64,000 nucleotides of DNA, taken from NCBI GenBank assembly GCA_021777755.1, contig JAJYDE010000002.1, forward strand, positions 1-64,000, written 5' to 3'. Shown one piece after another: positions 1 to 8,780 of the stretch; position 1 is the first letter of the stretch, and every line of letters starts with the position of its first letter. The position numbers and the translations under genes were made by a program. Source of the stretch: Deltaproteobacteria bacterium. Lineage in GTDB: Bacteria > Desulfobacterota > Syntrophobacteria > Syntrophobacterales > Syntrophobacteraceae. The notes beneath the pieces were generated by a model. That model had not been told where the DNA came from. It did not search any database and was given only the letters and a program-made list of their open reading frames with translations.

Positions 1-1
1 A

Positions 2-985
2 AGCCTGGACGGCATGCCTACCGATTGGCACCTGGTCCATCTTGGCAGCCGCGCCGTTGGCGGAGCGGCCCTGGTGATGGTCGAAGCAACCGCGGTGTCT
101 CCCGAAGGGCGCATATCGCCCGCGGATTCCGGCATCTGGAGTGGAGACCACGCCCGGGCCTTCAAACGCATCACCGCCTTCATTCGGGATCAGGGAGCGA
201 TCCCTGGCATCCAGCTTGCCCACGCCGGCCGTAAAGCCGCAACCGATCTGCCCTGGCGGGGAGGAAAACCGCTAACCAAGGCCCGGGGCGGATGGCTTCC
301 CGTCGGCCCCAGCCCCGTTGCCTTCGATCAAGACTCCCGGACTCCCCGCGAAATGACGCCCGAAGACCTCGAGGAGGTGACCGCACAATTTTTGACTGCG
401 GCCCGGTACAGTTTGGAGGCGGGGTTCGAAGTCCTCGAACTGCACATGGCCCACGGATATCTGCTCCACGAATTCCTCTCGCCGCTTTCCAACCAGAGAA
501 CCGATGAATTCGGCGGCTCCCTTGAAAATCGAATGCGCTTTCCCCTGCTGGTCGCCGAAGCCCTCCGGGACGCCTGGCCCGGACATCTGCCCTTTTTTGT
601 CCGCCTCTCCTGCACCGACTGGGTCGAAGAGGGATGGGATTTCGCTCAATCGGTGGTGCTGTGCCGTCGCATGAAAGCCCTCGGGGTGGACCTCATAGAT
701 TGTTCAAGCGGCGCTCTTGTGCCTTATGCCAAAATCCCCGCCGGCCCCGGCTTCCAGGTTCCCTTCGCGGCGGCACTGAGAAACGAGGTGCAAATAGCCA
801 CGGGGGCCGTCGGCCTCATTACCGATCCGGCCCAGGCCGAGCAGATAATCGTTACGGGCGCCGCGGATGCCGTTTTGCTGGGACGCGAATTCCTGCGCGA
901 TCCTTACTGGCCGCTTCACGCCGCAAAGACGCTGGACGTCGATCTGCCGTGGCCCCGGCAATATCTGCGGGCCAAACCCGCCTGA
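2..985 (+). CDS. NADH:flavin oxidoreductase, Old Yellow Enzyme family (YqjM-like), 5' end outside window
   Basis: This is an FMN-dependent ene-reductase of the Old Yellow Enzyme family, which reduces activated C=C bonds with NAD(P)H. The frame is open from base 2 (SLDG precedes the Met at 14), so the true start lies upstream and the N-terminal FMN-binding strand with its usual Cys is missing from view. About 328 codons are visible, nearly full length for the class. The segment LHMAHGYLLHEFLSP carries the His-x-x-His pair (about residues 144 and 147 counted from the Met at 14) that binds substrate in the YqjM subgroup. The C-terminal segment ADAVLLGREFLRDP is the usual end of the FMN phosphate site. 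The family is clear; the physiological substrate cannot be read from sequence. The cupin gene follows 38 bases downstream and may be co-transcribed. Confidence 0.93.
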   Translation, partial: SLDGMPTDWHLVHLGSRAVGGAALVMVEATAVSPEGRISPADSGIWSGDHARAFKRITAFIRDQGAIPGIQLAHAGRKAATDLPWRGGKPLTKARGGWLPVGPSPVAFDQDSRTPREMTPEDLEEVTAQFLTAARYSLEAGFEVLELHMAHGYLLHEFLSPLSNQRTDEFGGSLENRMRFPLLVAEALRDAWPGHLPFFVRLSCTDWVEEGWDFAQSVVLCRRMKALGVDLIDCSSGALVPYAKIPAGPGFQVPFAAALRNEVQIATGAVGLITDPAQAEQIIVTGAADAVLLGREFLRDPYWPLHAAKTLDVDLPWPRQYLRAKPA

Positions 986-1023
986 GCGCGACTTCGAACA
1001 AAAAATCAAGTGAGGAATGCCCG

Positions 1024-1386
1024 TTGAGAGCCGAAGTATTGAAAAAGGACGCAAAAAGCGAATTTGAAACCCCGGAGCGCTGCCATATCCTCGAGGTGGC
1101 AAACGATTCGGGCGATGAATCGGTCTCCATCGCCCGCGCCAGAATCGGCGCGGGAACCGTAACGGCTTTGCACTCCCTCAGGGGCGTGGCCGAAAGATAT
1201 TTGATAGTCTCAGGAAAAGGCCGGGTCGAACTTGGCGGAAAATCCATCGAAGTGTGCGAAGGCGATGTGGTGAGAATTCCCCCCGGCCTTTCCCAGCGCA
1301 TCGCAAATATCGGCGAAGACGAACTCGTCTTCTACTGCATCTGTACGCCGCCCTTTCGGCGGGACTGCTACCAGCGCCTGGAATAA
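1024..1386 (+). CDS. Small cupin-domain protein
   Basis: A single-domain cupin of 120 residues. I chose the TTG at 1024, preceded by a GAGGAA-type ribosome binding site 8-9 bases upstream; the frame is open further upstream only because it overlaps the flavin oxidoreductase. The two cupin motifs are visible: the first around ALHSLRGVAERYLIVSGKGRVELGG and the second around GDVVRIPPGLSQRIANIGEDELVF. In the first, the usual metal-binding H-x-H is reduced to a single His followed by Glu, and the second has Gln instead of His, so metal binding is uncertain. Such proteins often bind small ligands or act as isomerases. The C-terminal CTPPFRRDCYQRLE segment is typical of this group. No specific substrate is suggested. 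Confidence 0.8.
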   Translation: MRAEVLKKDAKSEFETPERCHILEVANDSGDESVSIARARIGAGTVTALHSLRGVAERYLIVSGKGRVELGGKSIEVCEGDVVRIPPGLSQRIANIGEDELVFYCICTPPFRRDCYQRLE

Positions 1387-1421
1387 AACCGGCACGAAGA
1401 CCGATCGTGGTGTTTCACTCT

Positions 1422-1925
1422 TCACCTCGACATGATAAAACGCTTTATCCGCTCATGCAGCAGGAAAATAAAATCCATCTCCGCCCCGTTCACCTCCTGG
1501 AGCCGAAGACGCATTTCAGGCGGGATCGTTTTCTGCAACTTTTTGCATAGATAGTTGATGCATAATATCTCACGGGCGCTCAGACGGCACCCGCCTTCGC
1601 CCAGAAAGAAGCAGCTCCCGGAAGAACTTCGAAAATCGGGCAGCCTTACGCCGAGCAAAAGGTTTATCAGCAAAAGCTCGGGACTGTATGTGTTCTCTAT
1701 TCCCGCGCCGCAGCAGCTCCCCCCCTCCTCTTCCTCGCAGACTTTGCACTCCTTCGCGACTCCCGAGCTCAGGCACAACTCGCTCGAAGCCGCCACCCTT
1801 GCCGAAAGCTCCCCAAGCCCCGCCGAAATCTCCGGGTCGCTCTTCAGCGCCTCGCCCCACCTGTCATGGAGCTTGTTGGCGATTGCTATCTTTTCACTGA
1901 TCGTTTGTCCGTCTCGAAGATCCAT
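1422..1925 (-). CDS. Cysteine-rich hypothetical protein (metal-cluster type)
   Basis: A protein of 167 residues starting at the ATG at 1925, right after the stop of the sigma54 activator at 1934; an alternative GTG start at 1934 would overlap that stop. The N-terminal half is helical and charged. The C-terminal half is rich in Cys: CKVCEEEEGGSCCGAG, then SCFFLGEGGCRLS and ILCINYLCKKL. The order CxxC, CC, C...GC, C...C resembles YkgJ-like cysteine clusters that bind zinc or iron-sulfur, but I cannot assign it firmly to that family. Gene order and tight spacing indicate it is co-transcribed with the upstream activator. The function is unknown. Confidence 0.65.
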   Translation of the reverse strand: MDLRDGQTISEKIAIANKLHDRWGEALKSDPEISAGLGELSARVAASSELCLSSGVAKECKVCEEEEGGSCCGAGIENTYSPELLLINLLLGVRLPDFRSSSGSCFFLGEGGCRLSAREILCINYLCKKLQKTIPPEMRLRLQEVNGAEMDFIFLLHERIKRFIMSR

Positions 1926-1933
1926 AACTCGCA

Positions 1934-3469
1934 CTATTTTCTGATGTTCAGTTTTTTCATCCTGGAATCGAAAGTCGACCGGTTCACCCCCGCCTCCTTT
2001 GCCGCCCGCGTCACATGCCATCTATTCTTTTCAAGAAGATGAAGGACATACCGGCGCTCGAGTTCCTCCCAGGAACATCCGTCAAACATGCACGCCTCCG
2101 CGCCCCCTGCCGCGCCGTTCATCCCTTCGCCTCGAGCCGGCTTTTCCTCCTCGGCCCGGCGCGGGGCGGCGCAAATGAAATGATGGGATAAATCCTCTCC
2201 GGCTATAATCTCCCCCGGGGTGATAACCATGATGTGCTTGACAAAGTTTTCGAGTTCCCGCACGTTTCCCGGCCACTCGTAGTCGAGAAGAAACCGCAGC
2301 GCCTCTGCGGAAAACCTCTTGCGCGCGGTCCCCAACCGCAGGGCCTCCCTGCTCAAAAAATGTTCGAGAAGAAGCCCTATGTCCTCCGGCCTCTCCCGAA
2401 GAGCGGGAACACGCAGCGGCAAAACATTCAAACGATAGAACAGGTCCTCGCGAAAATTCTCCCGCCCGATTTCACTTTGCAAGTCCCGGTTGGTGGCCGA
2501 AATGATCCTTACGTTCACCTTCCTGGATCGTGAGGTTCCAATCGGCTTGATCTCCCCCTCCTGGATCACCCGCAAAATCTTTGCCTGCAGGGGAAGTGGC
2601 ATGTCCCCGATCTCATCGAGAAAAACCGTCCCCTCGTTTGCCGACTCGAAAAGCCCCGGCTTGGCCTTAAGCGCCCCGGTGAAAGCACCCTTCTCATAGC
2701 CGAAAAGCTCGCTTTCAAGCAAACTGTCCGGAATGCAACTGCAATTCTGAGCAAGAAAGGCACCCCCGCTCCTTCCACTCAGCCGGTGAATCTCCCTGGC
2801 CAAAAGTTCCTTTCCCGAACCGCTCTCGCCTGTGATCAGCACCGGGAAATCCGTTCTCGCATACTCCCCCGCCCGCTTTCTTACCGCAAGCAAAGCAGCG
2901 CTGCGCCCGACCATGGACTCCCGGTCGCTTATCGCTTCCAGAGTCTGCCGCAATTTGCGGTTTTCCTGCGCCTGCCTCGAAAAGGCCAGGGAATTGCTTA
3001 AAGCGATCGATCCGATGTCTATCAGTTGCTGCAAAAGAGCCAGATAGCCCTCTTCGAGATTCAAAGATTTTCCGCCCGCGCTCGTATCGATCAGCTGAAC
3101 CGCCCCGTAGACCTCACCGCTTGTCAGCAAAAGAGGAAAACAGAGTATGAGTCTGCTCTTTATGTCGATATTTCGCTCAGCCTGCCAAAAATGTCGGGCG
3201 TCCTTGCCGGCTTCGGCGACCGTCATCTTGCCGTTCTCGATAACCCAGCCCACAATGCTGCTTTGGCCAAAACCGATGGTCATCGACTTTATGCTCTCAC
3301 TTTGCGCTCCCACGGCCTCGATGCACGTATAGCCCTTTTCACTGCGAACCCAAAGAGATCCCCGCTCGACGTTTTGAAGATCGAGCAGTGCGGACAAAAA
3401 TTTGCTCTGCAGCCTCTCGGGATCGAGTTCTTCTGATACGGCCCGATAGAAATCAAACGGTTTGTCCAC
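1934..3469 (-). CDS. Sigma54-dependent transcriptional activator with N-terminal GAF domain
   Basis: A NifA/NorR-type enhancer-binding protein of 511 residues. Domains in order: a GAF sensor domain (about residues 15-165), a linker helix, an AAA+ sigma54-interaction domain with Walker A GESGSGKE (214-221), the RNA-polymerase contact loop GAFTGA (261-266) and Walker B around GTVFLDEIGD (280-289), then a Fis-type helix-turn-helix at the extreme C-terminus (RAAKEAGVNRSTFDSRMKKL). All key AAA+ elements are intact, so it should hydrolyse ATP and open sigma54 promoters in response to a ligand or redox signal sensed by the GAF domain. It sits upstream of the Cys-rich gene in one transcription unit. 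No adjacent sigma54 promoter was identified, so its target is unknown. Confidence 0.95.
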   Translation of the reverse strand: MDKPFDFYRAVSEELDPERLQSKFLSALLDLQNVERGSLWVRSEKGYTCIEAVGAQSESIKSMTIGFGQSSIVGWVIENGKMTVAEAGKDARHFWQAERNIDIKSRLILCFPLLLTSGEVYGAVQLIDTSAGGKSLNLEEGYLALLQQLIDIGSIALSNSLAFSRQAQENRKLRQTLEAISDRESMVGRSAALLAVRKRAGEYARTDFPVLITGESGSGKELLAREIHRLSGRSGGAFLAQNCSCIPDSLLESELFGYEKGAFTGALKAKPGLFESANEGTVFLDEIGDMPLPLQAKILRVIQEGEIKPIGTSRSRKVNVRIISATNRDLQSEIGRENFREDLFYRLNVLPLRVPALRERPEDIGLLLEHFLSREALRLGTARKRFSAEALRFLLDYEWPGNVRELENFVKHIMVITPGEIIAGEDLSHHFICAAPRRAEEEKPARGEGMNGAAGGAEACMFDGCSWEELERRYVLHLLEKNRWHVTRAAKEAGVNRSTFDSRMKKLNIRK

Positions 3470-3629
3470 CCCTGATTCTCCGCTAAATAAGCCGGACAGG
3501 CGGCGGCTTCCCCTCTCGGAAAGCTCAAACGATGCGCCAGGCCCTTTGAATTAGCCGCCGTTGCCCGAAATATGAACGGCCTAATCCATCGCATGTCTGC
3601 TCCAAGAGGTCAAGATGGAAAAAGCCGGA

Positions 3630-3917
3630 CTATACCGAACACTCTCCGGCGTACCCAAACCAGCCCTTTCCCCTTATTTCCCCAATAGTCTCGATCGCCT
3701 CCGGACCCCCGTTGTTATACTCGGCCACAATCCTGTGAACACTCGATTCCGATAGCCCCGTGTGCCGGGCGATTTCGGCCAGAGGCCTTGGATCGACCAG
3801 AAGATTGTATATGACCAACCATTTTTGAAATCTCAAAAATCCCGAGGACATCCGCATCTTCAGCTTGATTTCCTCCACGGAAAGATAGGCTGCCACGTCC
3901 GATCCATTCATCCTCAT
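3630..3917 (-). CDS. Small helix-turn-helix protein (IS630/winged-HTH type)
   Basis: A 95-residue protein with a good start: GAGGAG lies six bases before the ATG at 3917. The middle, PLAEIARHTGLSESSVHRIVAEYN, is a clear helix-turn-helix, followed by a short wing-like GGPEAIETIGEIRGKG. This arrangement resembles the N-terminal DNA-binding domain of IS630-type transposases and of small stand-alone regulators. No transposase catalytic part follows, so it is either a free-standing regulator or a domesticated domain. It is divergent from the response regulator at 4458 and in the same orientation as the sigma54 activator. Confidence 0.7.
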   Translation of the reverse strand: MRMNGSDVAAYLSVEEIKLKMRMSSGFLRFQKWLVIYNLLVDPRPLAEIARHTGLSESSVHRIVAEYNNGGPEAIETIGEIRGKGWFGYAGECSV

Positions 3918-3924
3918 GCTTCAC

Positions 3925-4457
3925 TCCTCGCGTCCTTGATATACGTACTTAAATGAATTCCACCTGCTTCTCACGCACACTTATATTGGAAATAGCATGC
4001 AACATGAATGGAGTGATTTACCTATAGAACCCTGCATTGCGCCGTATTTTCAAATTCCACGGCCCTGGCAAATCATGGCCAAATATGCAAACCCCGGCCT
4101 CATCGACCGCCCCCGATCCCGATTTACGCGATGCCCCATCTGCCAACGATACGGTAGACCCGTTAATACATGGTTTGCAGTAATCGCGGGGGAGCCGATA
4201 TCATACCCTGGTTAACCCGAAAGGGATATTTACCTAAAGTTTGCAAAACACTGGTAAATTTTACCGACTTGAAGTAGAATGGAGTTATAGTTGGTTTTGT
4301 TTGTGAACCGGCTATCCGGCAGGCCATTTTTTCCCTTTCGGTTTGCCCGAAGTCGCGTTCCTGTCAAGATTCATGTCAGGCCAAGCCGGACCGGATTCAA
4401 AATCGAGACCCACCGGGGAACCGGTTCTCGCTCTCCATCTCAGGGAAGGTTTAGCAC
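3925..4457. other. Divergent intergenic region, no gene seen
   Basis: About 530 bases between the HTH gene (minus) and the response regulator (plus). Short open frames here have no recognisable motifs and no good ribosome binding site. The region probably holds both promoters; the only structure I see is a perfect palindrome at 4253-4265. Confidence 0.6.
4253..4265. promoter_or_regulatory. 13-bp perfect palindrome, possible operator
   Basis: GGTAAATTTTACC is a perfect 6-1-6 inverted repeat, with a further copy of TTTACC about 20 bases upstream (around 4229-4234). It lies about 190 bases before the response-regulator start. It could be a binding site for the neighbouring HTH protein or for a global regulator; this is inference only. 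Confidence 0.3.
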
Positions 4458-5114
4458 ATGCCGGATACAAAAAGGATCGTGATCGCCGAAGATCATACCA
4501 TTTTGAGAGAAGGATTGCGGATGCTTCTTTCCTCCAATCCCGCCTTCGAGGTCGTTGGCGAAGCCAGGGACGGGCTCGAAGCCATCCGCCTGGTCGACTC
4601 CATGAAACCCGATCTGATCCTCATGGACCTCTCCATGCCCAGAATGAATGGAGGGGGGGCAATTCCGGAAATTAAAAAACAGAGCCCTTCAACGAAAATT
4701 TTGGTGTTGACGGTCCACAAGACCGAAGAACACATCCTAACGGCTCTTGAGACCGGCGCCGATGGCTATGTCCTCAAGGACGCAACCCACGGGGAATTGA
4801 TGCTGGCCATCGATAATGTTTTCTCGGGCAAAAGCTATCTGAGTCCCGGCATTTCCGAAAAGGTCATCGAGGGCTATCTCGAGGGGCGAAAAAACATCAA
4901 GTCCTCCAGTTCCTGGGACACTCTTACGCAGCGCGAACGTGAAATCTTGAAGATGATCGCCGAAGGCTACAGAAACAAGGATATCGCCAATTATTTGTGC
5001 ATAAGCGCCAAGACGGTTGAAAAACATCGCGCCAATCTCATGAAAAAACTCGATCTCCACAGCGCCTCCTCACTGACCGCCTTTGCCATGGAGAAGGGGC
5101 TTATAGCCAAATAG
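4458..5114 (+). CDS. NarL/FixJ-family response regulator
   Basis: A 218-residue two-component response regulator. The receiver domain has the acidic pair E10-D11, the phosphoacceptor Asp at about 57 in DLILMDLSMP, and the conserved Lys in GYVLKDA. The C-terminal LuxR-type helix-turn-helix is plain: LTQREREILKMIAEGYRNKDIA then LCISAKTVEKHRANLMKKL. An AGGGAAGG ribosome binding site precedes the ATG. No kinase is adjacent. The NarX-like kinase at 28795 in this window has the right type of dimerisation domain to partner it, but linkage is not shown. It may regulate the downstream gspA-like gene, 35 bases away. Confidence 0.95.
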   Translation: MPDTKRIVIAEDHTILREGLRMLLSSNPAFEVVGEARDGLEAIRLVDSMKPDLILMDLSMPRMNGGGAIPEIKKQSPSTKILVLTVHKTEEHILTALETGADGYVLKDATHGELMLAIDNVFSGKSYLSPGISEKVIEGYLEGRKNIKSSSSWDTLTQREREILKMIAEGYRNKDIANYLCISAKTVEKHRANLMKKLDLHSASSLTAFAMEKGLIAK

Positions 5115-5149
5115 GCACCCCCGATTTTCGAACTTAAGCCGGCAGAGCC

Positions 5150-6172
5150 ATGTACAGAAGATACTTCGGCCTTAAAAGATCGCCTTTTTCGATCGCCCCG
5201 GATCCGCGTTATCTCTACATGAGTCCGCAACACAAGGAAGCCTTGGCTCATCTGCTCTACGGAATTCGCAGCGAGGGGGGCTTCGTACTGCTTACCGGAG
5301 AAGTCGGCGCGGGCAAGACCACCATTTGCCGGCGCATTCTGGAAACCCTCAGCAAAAACATCGTCGTTGCCTTTATCATCAATCCCACCCTCTCGGTCGA
5401 GGAACTGCTCGCCGCGGTGTGCGACGAATTCGGCTTGGCCTATCCGCGAAAAGCAAACGTCAAGGCTTATGTGGACCGCATAAACGAGTTCCTTTTGGAA
5501 CTCAACGCCGGCCGCAAAAAAGCCATCCTTCTGATCGACGAGGCGCAAAACCTAAAAGATGAGGTGCTGGAGCAAATCCGGCTTCTGACCAATCTCGAGA
5601 CCAACGAACGAAAGCTCCTTCAGATAATTCTCATCGGCCAGCCCGAACTTCGCGACAGGCTCGCCCGGCCCGACCTCAGACAACTCTCGCAGCGCATCGT
5701 GGCGCGTTGCCATCTCGACGCGCTCTCAAGGTCCGACATTTTTGGTTATGTCCATCACAGGATCGCGGTAGCTCGCGGCGGGCGCCCCAAACAGGACGCT
5801 CCCCCCACCGCCGAGCCCGCCCTGTTTTCCAGTAGCGCCCTGAATAGCCTGTATGTCTGCAGCGGAGGCATTCCAAGGCTGATCAACCTCATTTGCGACC
5901 GCGCCCTTCTTGGCGCTTTTGTTCAGCACAAGCAAATCGTTGACAAAAAAACGCTCCTGAGGGCTGCCGCGGAGGTCCTCGGGCGCCGCCCGCCCGAGGA
6001 GGGGCGAAAATGGAAGATCGCTCTTGCGGCCGCCTTTCTTGCCTGTGCATGGCTGGCGTTTTTCTACGTCTTCTTCAATCACTTCGGGCCCCCGCAAACC
6101 TTCCTCGCCGGGAAAGCCGGGATTGTCCGTGGCGCGCCACCTGCGAAAGCGCCACCCGAGCCCTCGTCCTGA
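5150..6172 (+). CDS. GspA/ExeA-type AAA ATPase
   Basis: An inner-membrane ATPase of 340 residues of the ExeA/GspA family, which with GspB helps assemble the type II secretin through peptidoglycan. Walker A GEVGAGKTT is at residues 50-58 and Walker B AILLIDEAQNL at about 126-136. The opening MYRRYFGLKRSPFSIAPDPRYLYMS is characteristic of the family. A single hydrophobic segment (IALAAAFLACAWLAFFYVFF) near residues 285-305 anchors it in the membrane. Unlike full ExeA, the periplasmic C-terminus is short (about 35 residues) with no peptidoglycan-binding domain. The GspB-like gene follows 45 bases downstream. Related ATPases also occur in exopolysaccharide loci, so the exact machine served is inferred. 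Confidence 0.9.
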   Translation: MYRRYFGLKRSPFSIAPDPRYLYMSPQHKEALAHLLYGIRSEGGFVLLTGEVGAGKTTICRRILETLSKNIVVAFIINPTLSVEELLAAVCDEFGLAYPRKANVKAYVDRINEFLLELNAGRKKAILLIDEAQNLKDEVLEQIRLLTNLETNERKLLQIILIGQPELRDRLARPDLRQLSQRIVARCHLDALSRSDIFGYVHHRIAVARGGRPKQDAPPTAEPALFSSSALNSLYVCSGGIPRLINLICDRALLGAFVQHKQIVDKKTLLRAAAEVLGRRPPEEGRKWKIALAAAFLACAWLAFFYVFFNHFGPPQTFLAGKAGIVRGAPPAKAPPEPSS

Positions 6173-6217
6173 GACTCGGCAAATACTGTTGGCATAGAAA
6201 GCAAACGGGGTCCGGAC

Positions 6218-7120
6218 ATGTCCTACATTCTAGATGCACTGAAAAAATCCGAGCAGGCGCGCCGAGGAGCCAGAACCAACCGGGATTTCGAAGCTCCGCC
6301 AGAATCGGCGCGACACGGCTCTCGCACCTCCGCGAATTTGCCGCGGTGGCTCTATCCCCTGGCCTTCATCGGGTTGGTAAGCCTGGCCGTTTTCATCTTC
6401 CGGGCCGTCCCCTGGCAAAACGGGGCTCCGCCGCCCAAAGCCCGTCCGCCAGCCCGCGGCAGCGCCGCGGCGCCTCCTGAAAGCACCCGCGGGACCGATA
6501 CCGTCCCGGCCAAGGCCGCCTCGCCCCCCCCGAGACCTTCCAACTGCGAGAAAACCCCCGATATTTCACCGGGAGGTCCACCGGCGCCGCAAGTAATCGC
6601 CCCCCCGCGGCCGACCGCAACCGTTTCGCCGCATCCTTCGCCGGCCGCGGGGCAGGCGCTCGGCCGTGTTGATATTACCCCCCGCAAGCCCCGGCCCCTC
6701 CAACCCCCTGACGCGGTTCCCACCCCCAAAACCGCGCTCGCCAAGAAAACCGCGGATTTAAAGGCCCTGCTTCAAAAGCAGGCCAACCATGCCCCGAAAA
6801 CCGCGGAACCGGCCGTCAGCGGGCAGGACCTCGTCCGTCCCGGGGCCTTGACCGGATCGGACTTCTCGGAGTCGCCCGCCCCCGCGGTGCCGTCCATGAG
6901 CAGGCTTCCCGCCCAAGTCCTTTCAACCCTTCCGCCCATTTCGGTGTCCATGCTGGTTTATTCCGATCGGCCAGCGGACAGGTTCATCTACGTCAACGGG
7001 TCCAAAAAGCATGAAGGAGACGAGGTTTCCGCGGGCCTCAAGCTGGTGCGAATTACCCGCGACGGGGCAATATTCACTTACCTGGGGCGGCGGTTCTACA
7101 AAGGCGTGCTTGGAAACTGA
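6218..7120 (+). CDS. gspB: GspB-like general secretion protein
   Basis: A 300-residue bitopic protein. The N-terminus MSYILDALKKSEQARRG is the hallmark of GspB/PulB-type proteins. One transmembrane helix follows at about residues 45-62 (WLYPLAFIGLVSLAVFIF), then a Pro/Ala-rich periplasmic linker of roughly 150 residues, and a C-terminal GspB domain (SVSMLVYSDRPADRFIYVNG to TYLGRRFYKGVL) that resembles a pilotin/secretin-binding fold. With the upstream GspA-like ATPase it forms the pair known to insert the secretin. No other type II secretion genes lie in the window, so the rest of the system must be elsewhere. Confidence 0.88.
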   Translation: MSYILDALKKSEQARRGARTNRDFEAPPESARHGSRTSANLPRWLYPLAFIGLVSLAVFIFRAVPWQNGAPPPKARPPARGSAAAPPESTRGTDTVPAKAASPPPRPSNCEKTPDISPGGPPAPQVIAPPRPTATVSPHPSPAAGQALGRVDITPRKPRPLQPPDAVPTPKTALAKKTADLKALLQKQANHAPKTAEPAVSGQDLVRPGALTGSDFSESPAPAVPSMSRLPAQVLSTLPPISVSMLVYSDRPADRFIYVNGSKKHEGDEVSAGLKLVRITRDGAIFTYLGRRFYKGVLGN

Positions 7121-7145
7121 AAACCGTGGGGTAGGAGGAAACTAT

Positions 7146-7532
7146 TTGAGAGTCCGTACCTTTATAATGCTCGCCCTGGTGATCATATCCATTTGCTTGT
7201 GGAAAAATCGGGAGCAGCGGGAAAAGCTGGCTGTCTGGGTCCATGATGTGGCGCTACGTATTGATCCTCCTTCGGCGGCTGATCGCAAAAAAGAGTTGGA
7301 GCGTCTTGTAGTCGAACTCGACACCAATGAAAGGCTGCTTTCCACACTCGAAGAGCAGAGGAAACAGATAGCCGCCTCCCACTCGTTCTATTGTCCCATT
7401 ACCAAACAGCGCAGCGGGGTCCACTTTCTAAACGACCCACGTCCCGCTCTTCGCGAAAAAATAGAAGGACTCCAAGCCAGGATAAAAAAATTGGAACAGG
7501 AGTCGAGTGCCGCTGCCGGAGCAGGCCACTAG
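7146..7532 (+). CDS. Small membrane-anchored coiled-coil protein
   Basis: A 128-residue protein starting at TTG 7146, preceded by a strong GTAGGAGG site; the frame is open upstream but overlaps gspB. An N-terminal hydrophobic helix ([14 protein letters not shown]) is followed by long heptad-like helices around [25 protein letters not shown] and [17 protein letters not shown], with a short Cys-containing segment ([11 protein letters not shown]) between. It looks like a bitopic periplasmic coiled-coil protein. It lies 25 bases downstream of gspB in the same direction, suggesting a role in the same secretion or envelope process. I do not recognise the family. Confidence 0.65.
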   Translation: MRVRTFIMLALVIISICLWKNREQREKLAVWVHDVALRIDPPSAADRKKELERLVVELDTNERLLSTLEEQRKQIAASHSFYCPITKQRSGVHFLNDPRPALREKIEGLQARIKKLEQESSAAAGAGH

Positions 7533-8572
7533 AATCCCTGGCTCGCGTCGAGTCCCCTGATGTTGGCGTGCAGTTCCTTGGTTTTCTCCCTCCGGGCAAG
7601 GTCCCGGTCCCTTCCGATCCGGTCCAGTTCACTCCGGATCGCGGCCAAAGCCGGATCGTCATACGGCCTGCGCTCCCGGTGCGCGTCCAAAAGGCGCCGG
7701 TAGCAGGAAGTCATCCGCGCAACGAGTTCGGTTGCGTATTCTCTTCCCTGCATCTTGAGCGTGTGGATACCAAGGTCCATGTAATCCCAAAGTTCCTTTC
7801 CGTTTATTACGAAGGCCACGTTCGGATGCAGCCTGATCCGCGAGTTGATTTCCTCTATCCTTTCCTCTTCCACAAAGCGTTGCCTGAGCACTTTCCGCCG
7901 CTGCTCGTCGCTCAGCAGGCAAAGCCTGAAACAACTCCCGCTTCGATCGGGCGAACCCTCGTATTCGACTATTTCGTTTCCATCTTCATCCTGATGGATG
8001 CGCTTGATATAGCTGTCGCTTATCAATTCGTGAAAAACACAGTTCCCGACTCCGCCCACACACCTGTTGCCGTGTATCAGCACCTCGGTGGAAAGCCCGA
8101 GCCGGTCGGCCGATTGTTTGAAAGCCTTGAGTTTTGCCGGCGTGTCGATTTCGGTGGAGGCGACGATCTGGCTTGCGCCAAACCCCTTGTAGCGCTCCAT
8201 TTGGGCCGCCGTCTGAATATTGCATCCGACGCTCGCATGGATGGTGAACCCCGGGAACCTGTCCCTTGTAAGCTCCATAACCCCGGGTGTTTTTACAATG
8301 ATTCCCCCGGCACCGCAGGAGGCATATTTCTCGATTTTTGCGAGTACCAGCGGCCATTTTTCGACCGGGACCTCGGTGTTTATGGCAACCCGGATTTTGC
8401 CTCCGAATCGAGCTGCAATTTCGATCGCCTCGCATATCTGCGAGTCTTCGAGTTCCCAGGCGCATTTTCTTCTGCTAAACCCCTTCGCGCCAACATAGAC
8501 GGCTTCCGCACCGGCGGCAAAAGCCCTTTCCACCATCGGCAAGCTGCCTCCGGGCGCCAACAGCTCGTTCAT
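7529..8572 (-). CDS. Peptidase U32 family protein
   Basis: A 347-residue member of the U32 family. Many members are now known to be iron-sulfur/prephenate-linked tRNA or ubiquinone hydroxylases rather than proteases. Evidence is the opening [33 protein letters not shown], the barrel segment [16 protein letters not shown], and the Cys region [19 protein letters not shown] with two further Cys in [17 protein letters not shown] precedes the ATG. The final four bases overlap the end of the convergent coiled-coil gene. The four conserved cysteines could hold a 4Fe-4S cluster as in TrhP/UbiU-type proteins. The substrate is unknown, and protease activity should not be assumed. Confidence 0.88.
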   Translation of the reverse strand: MNELLAPGGSLPMVERAFAAGAEAVYVGAKGFSRRKCAWELEDSQICEAIEIAARFGGKIRVAINTEVPVEKWPLVLAKIEKYASCGAGGIIVKTPGVMELTRDRFPGFTIHASVGCNIQTAAQMERYKGFGASQIVASTEIDTPAKLKAFKQSADRLGLSTEVLIHGNRCVGGVGNCVFHELISDSYIKRIHQDEDGNEIVEYEGSPDRSGSCFRLCLLSDEQRRKVLRQRFVEEERIEEINSRIRLHPNVAFVINGKELWDYMDLGIHTLKMQGREYATELVARMTSCYRRLLDAHRERRPYDDPALAAIRSELDRIGRDRDLARREKTKELHANIRGLDASQGF

Positions 8573-8780
8573 GGCCCCTCCCTTTCGTGCACCGCATTGA
8601 ATGATTGGAAGTCCACAAGCACGATCTCTTTATTCTATCCACCTTTGGGCAAAACGTCCACGTTTTGCTCCTCGCTAAAGCCGCCAAGGTGATCGTCGAG
8701 GCTTCGCCCGCAGGTCATCGGACTCCGAGGGCGGCCGCTTCAATCCATTTCGTCCGCCTTCCCGGTTGCCGGTCTACGGC

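Noticed and set aside
7391-8692. Long plus-strand frame opposite the U32 gene
   Set aside because: Antisense shadow of a clear U32 family gene; translation has no recognisable domain.
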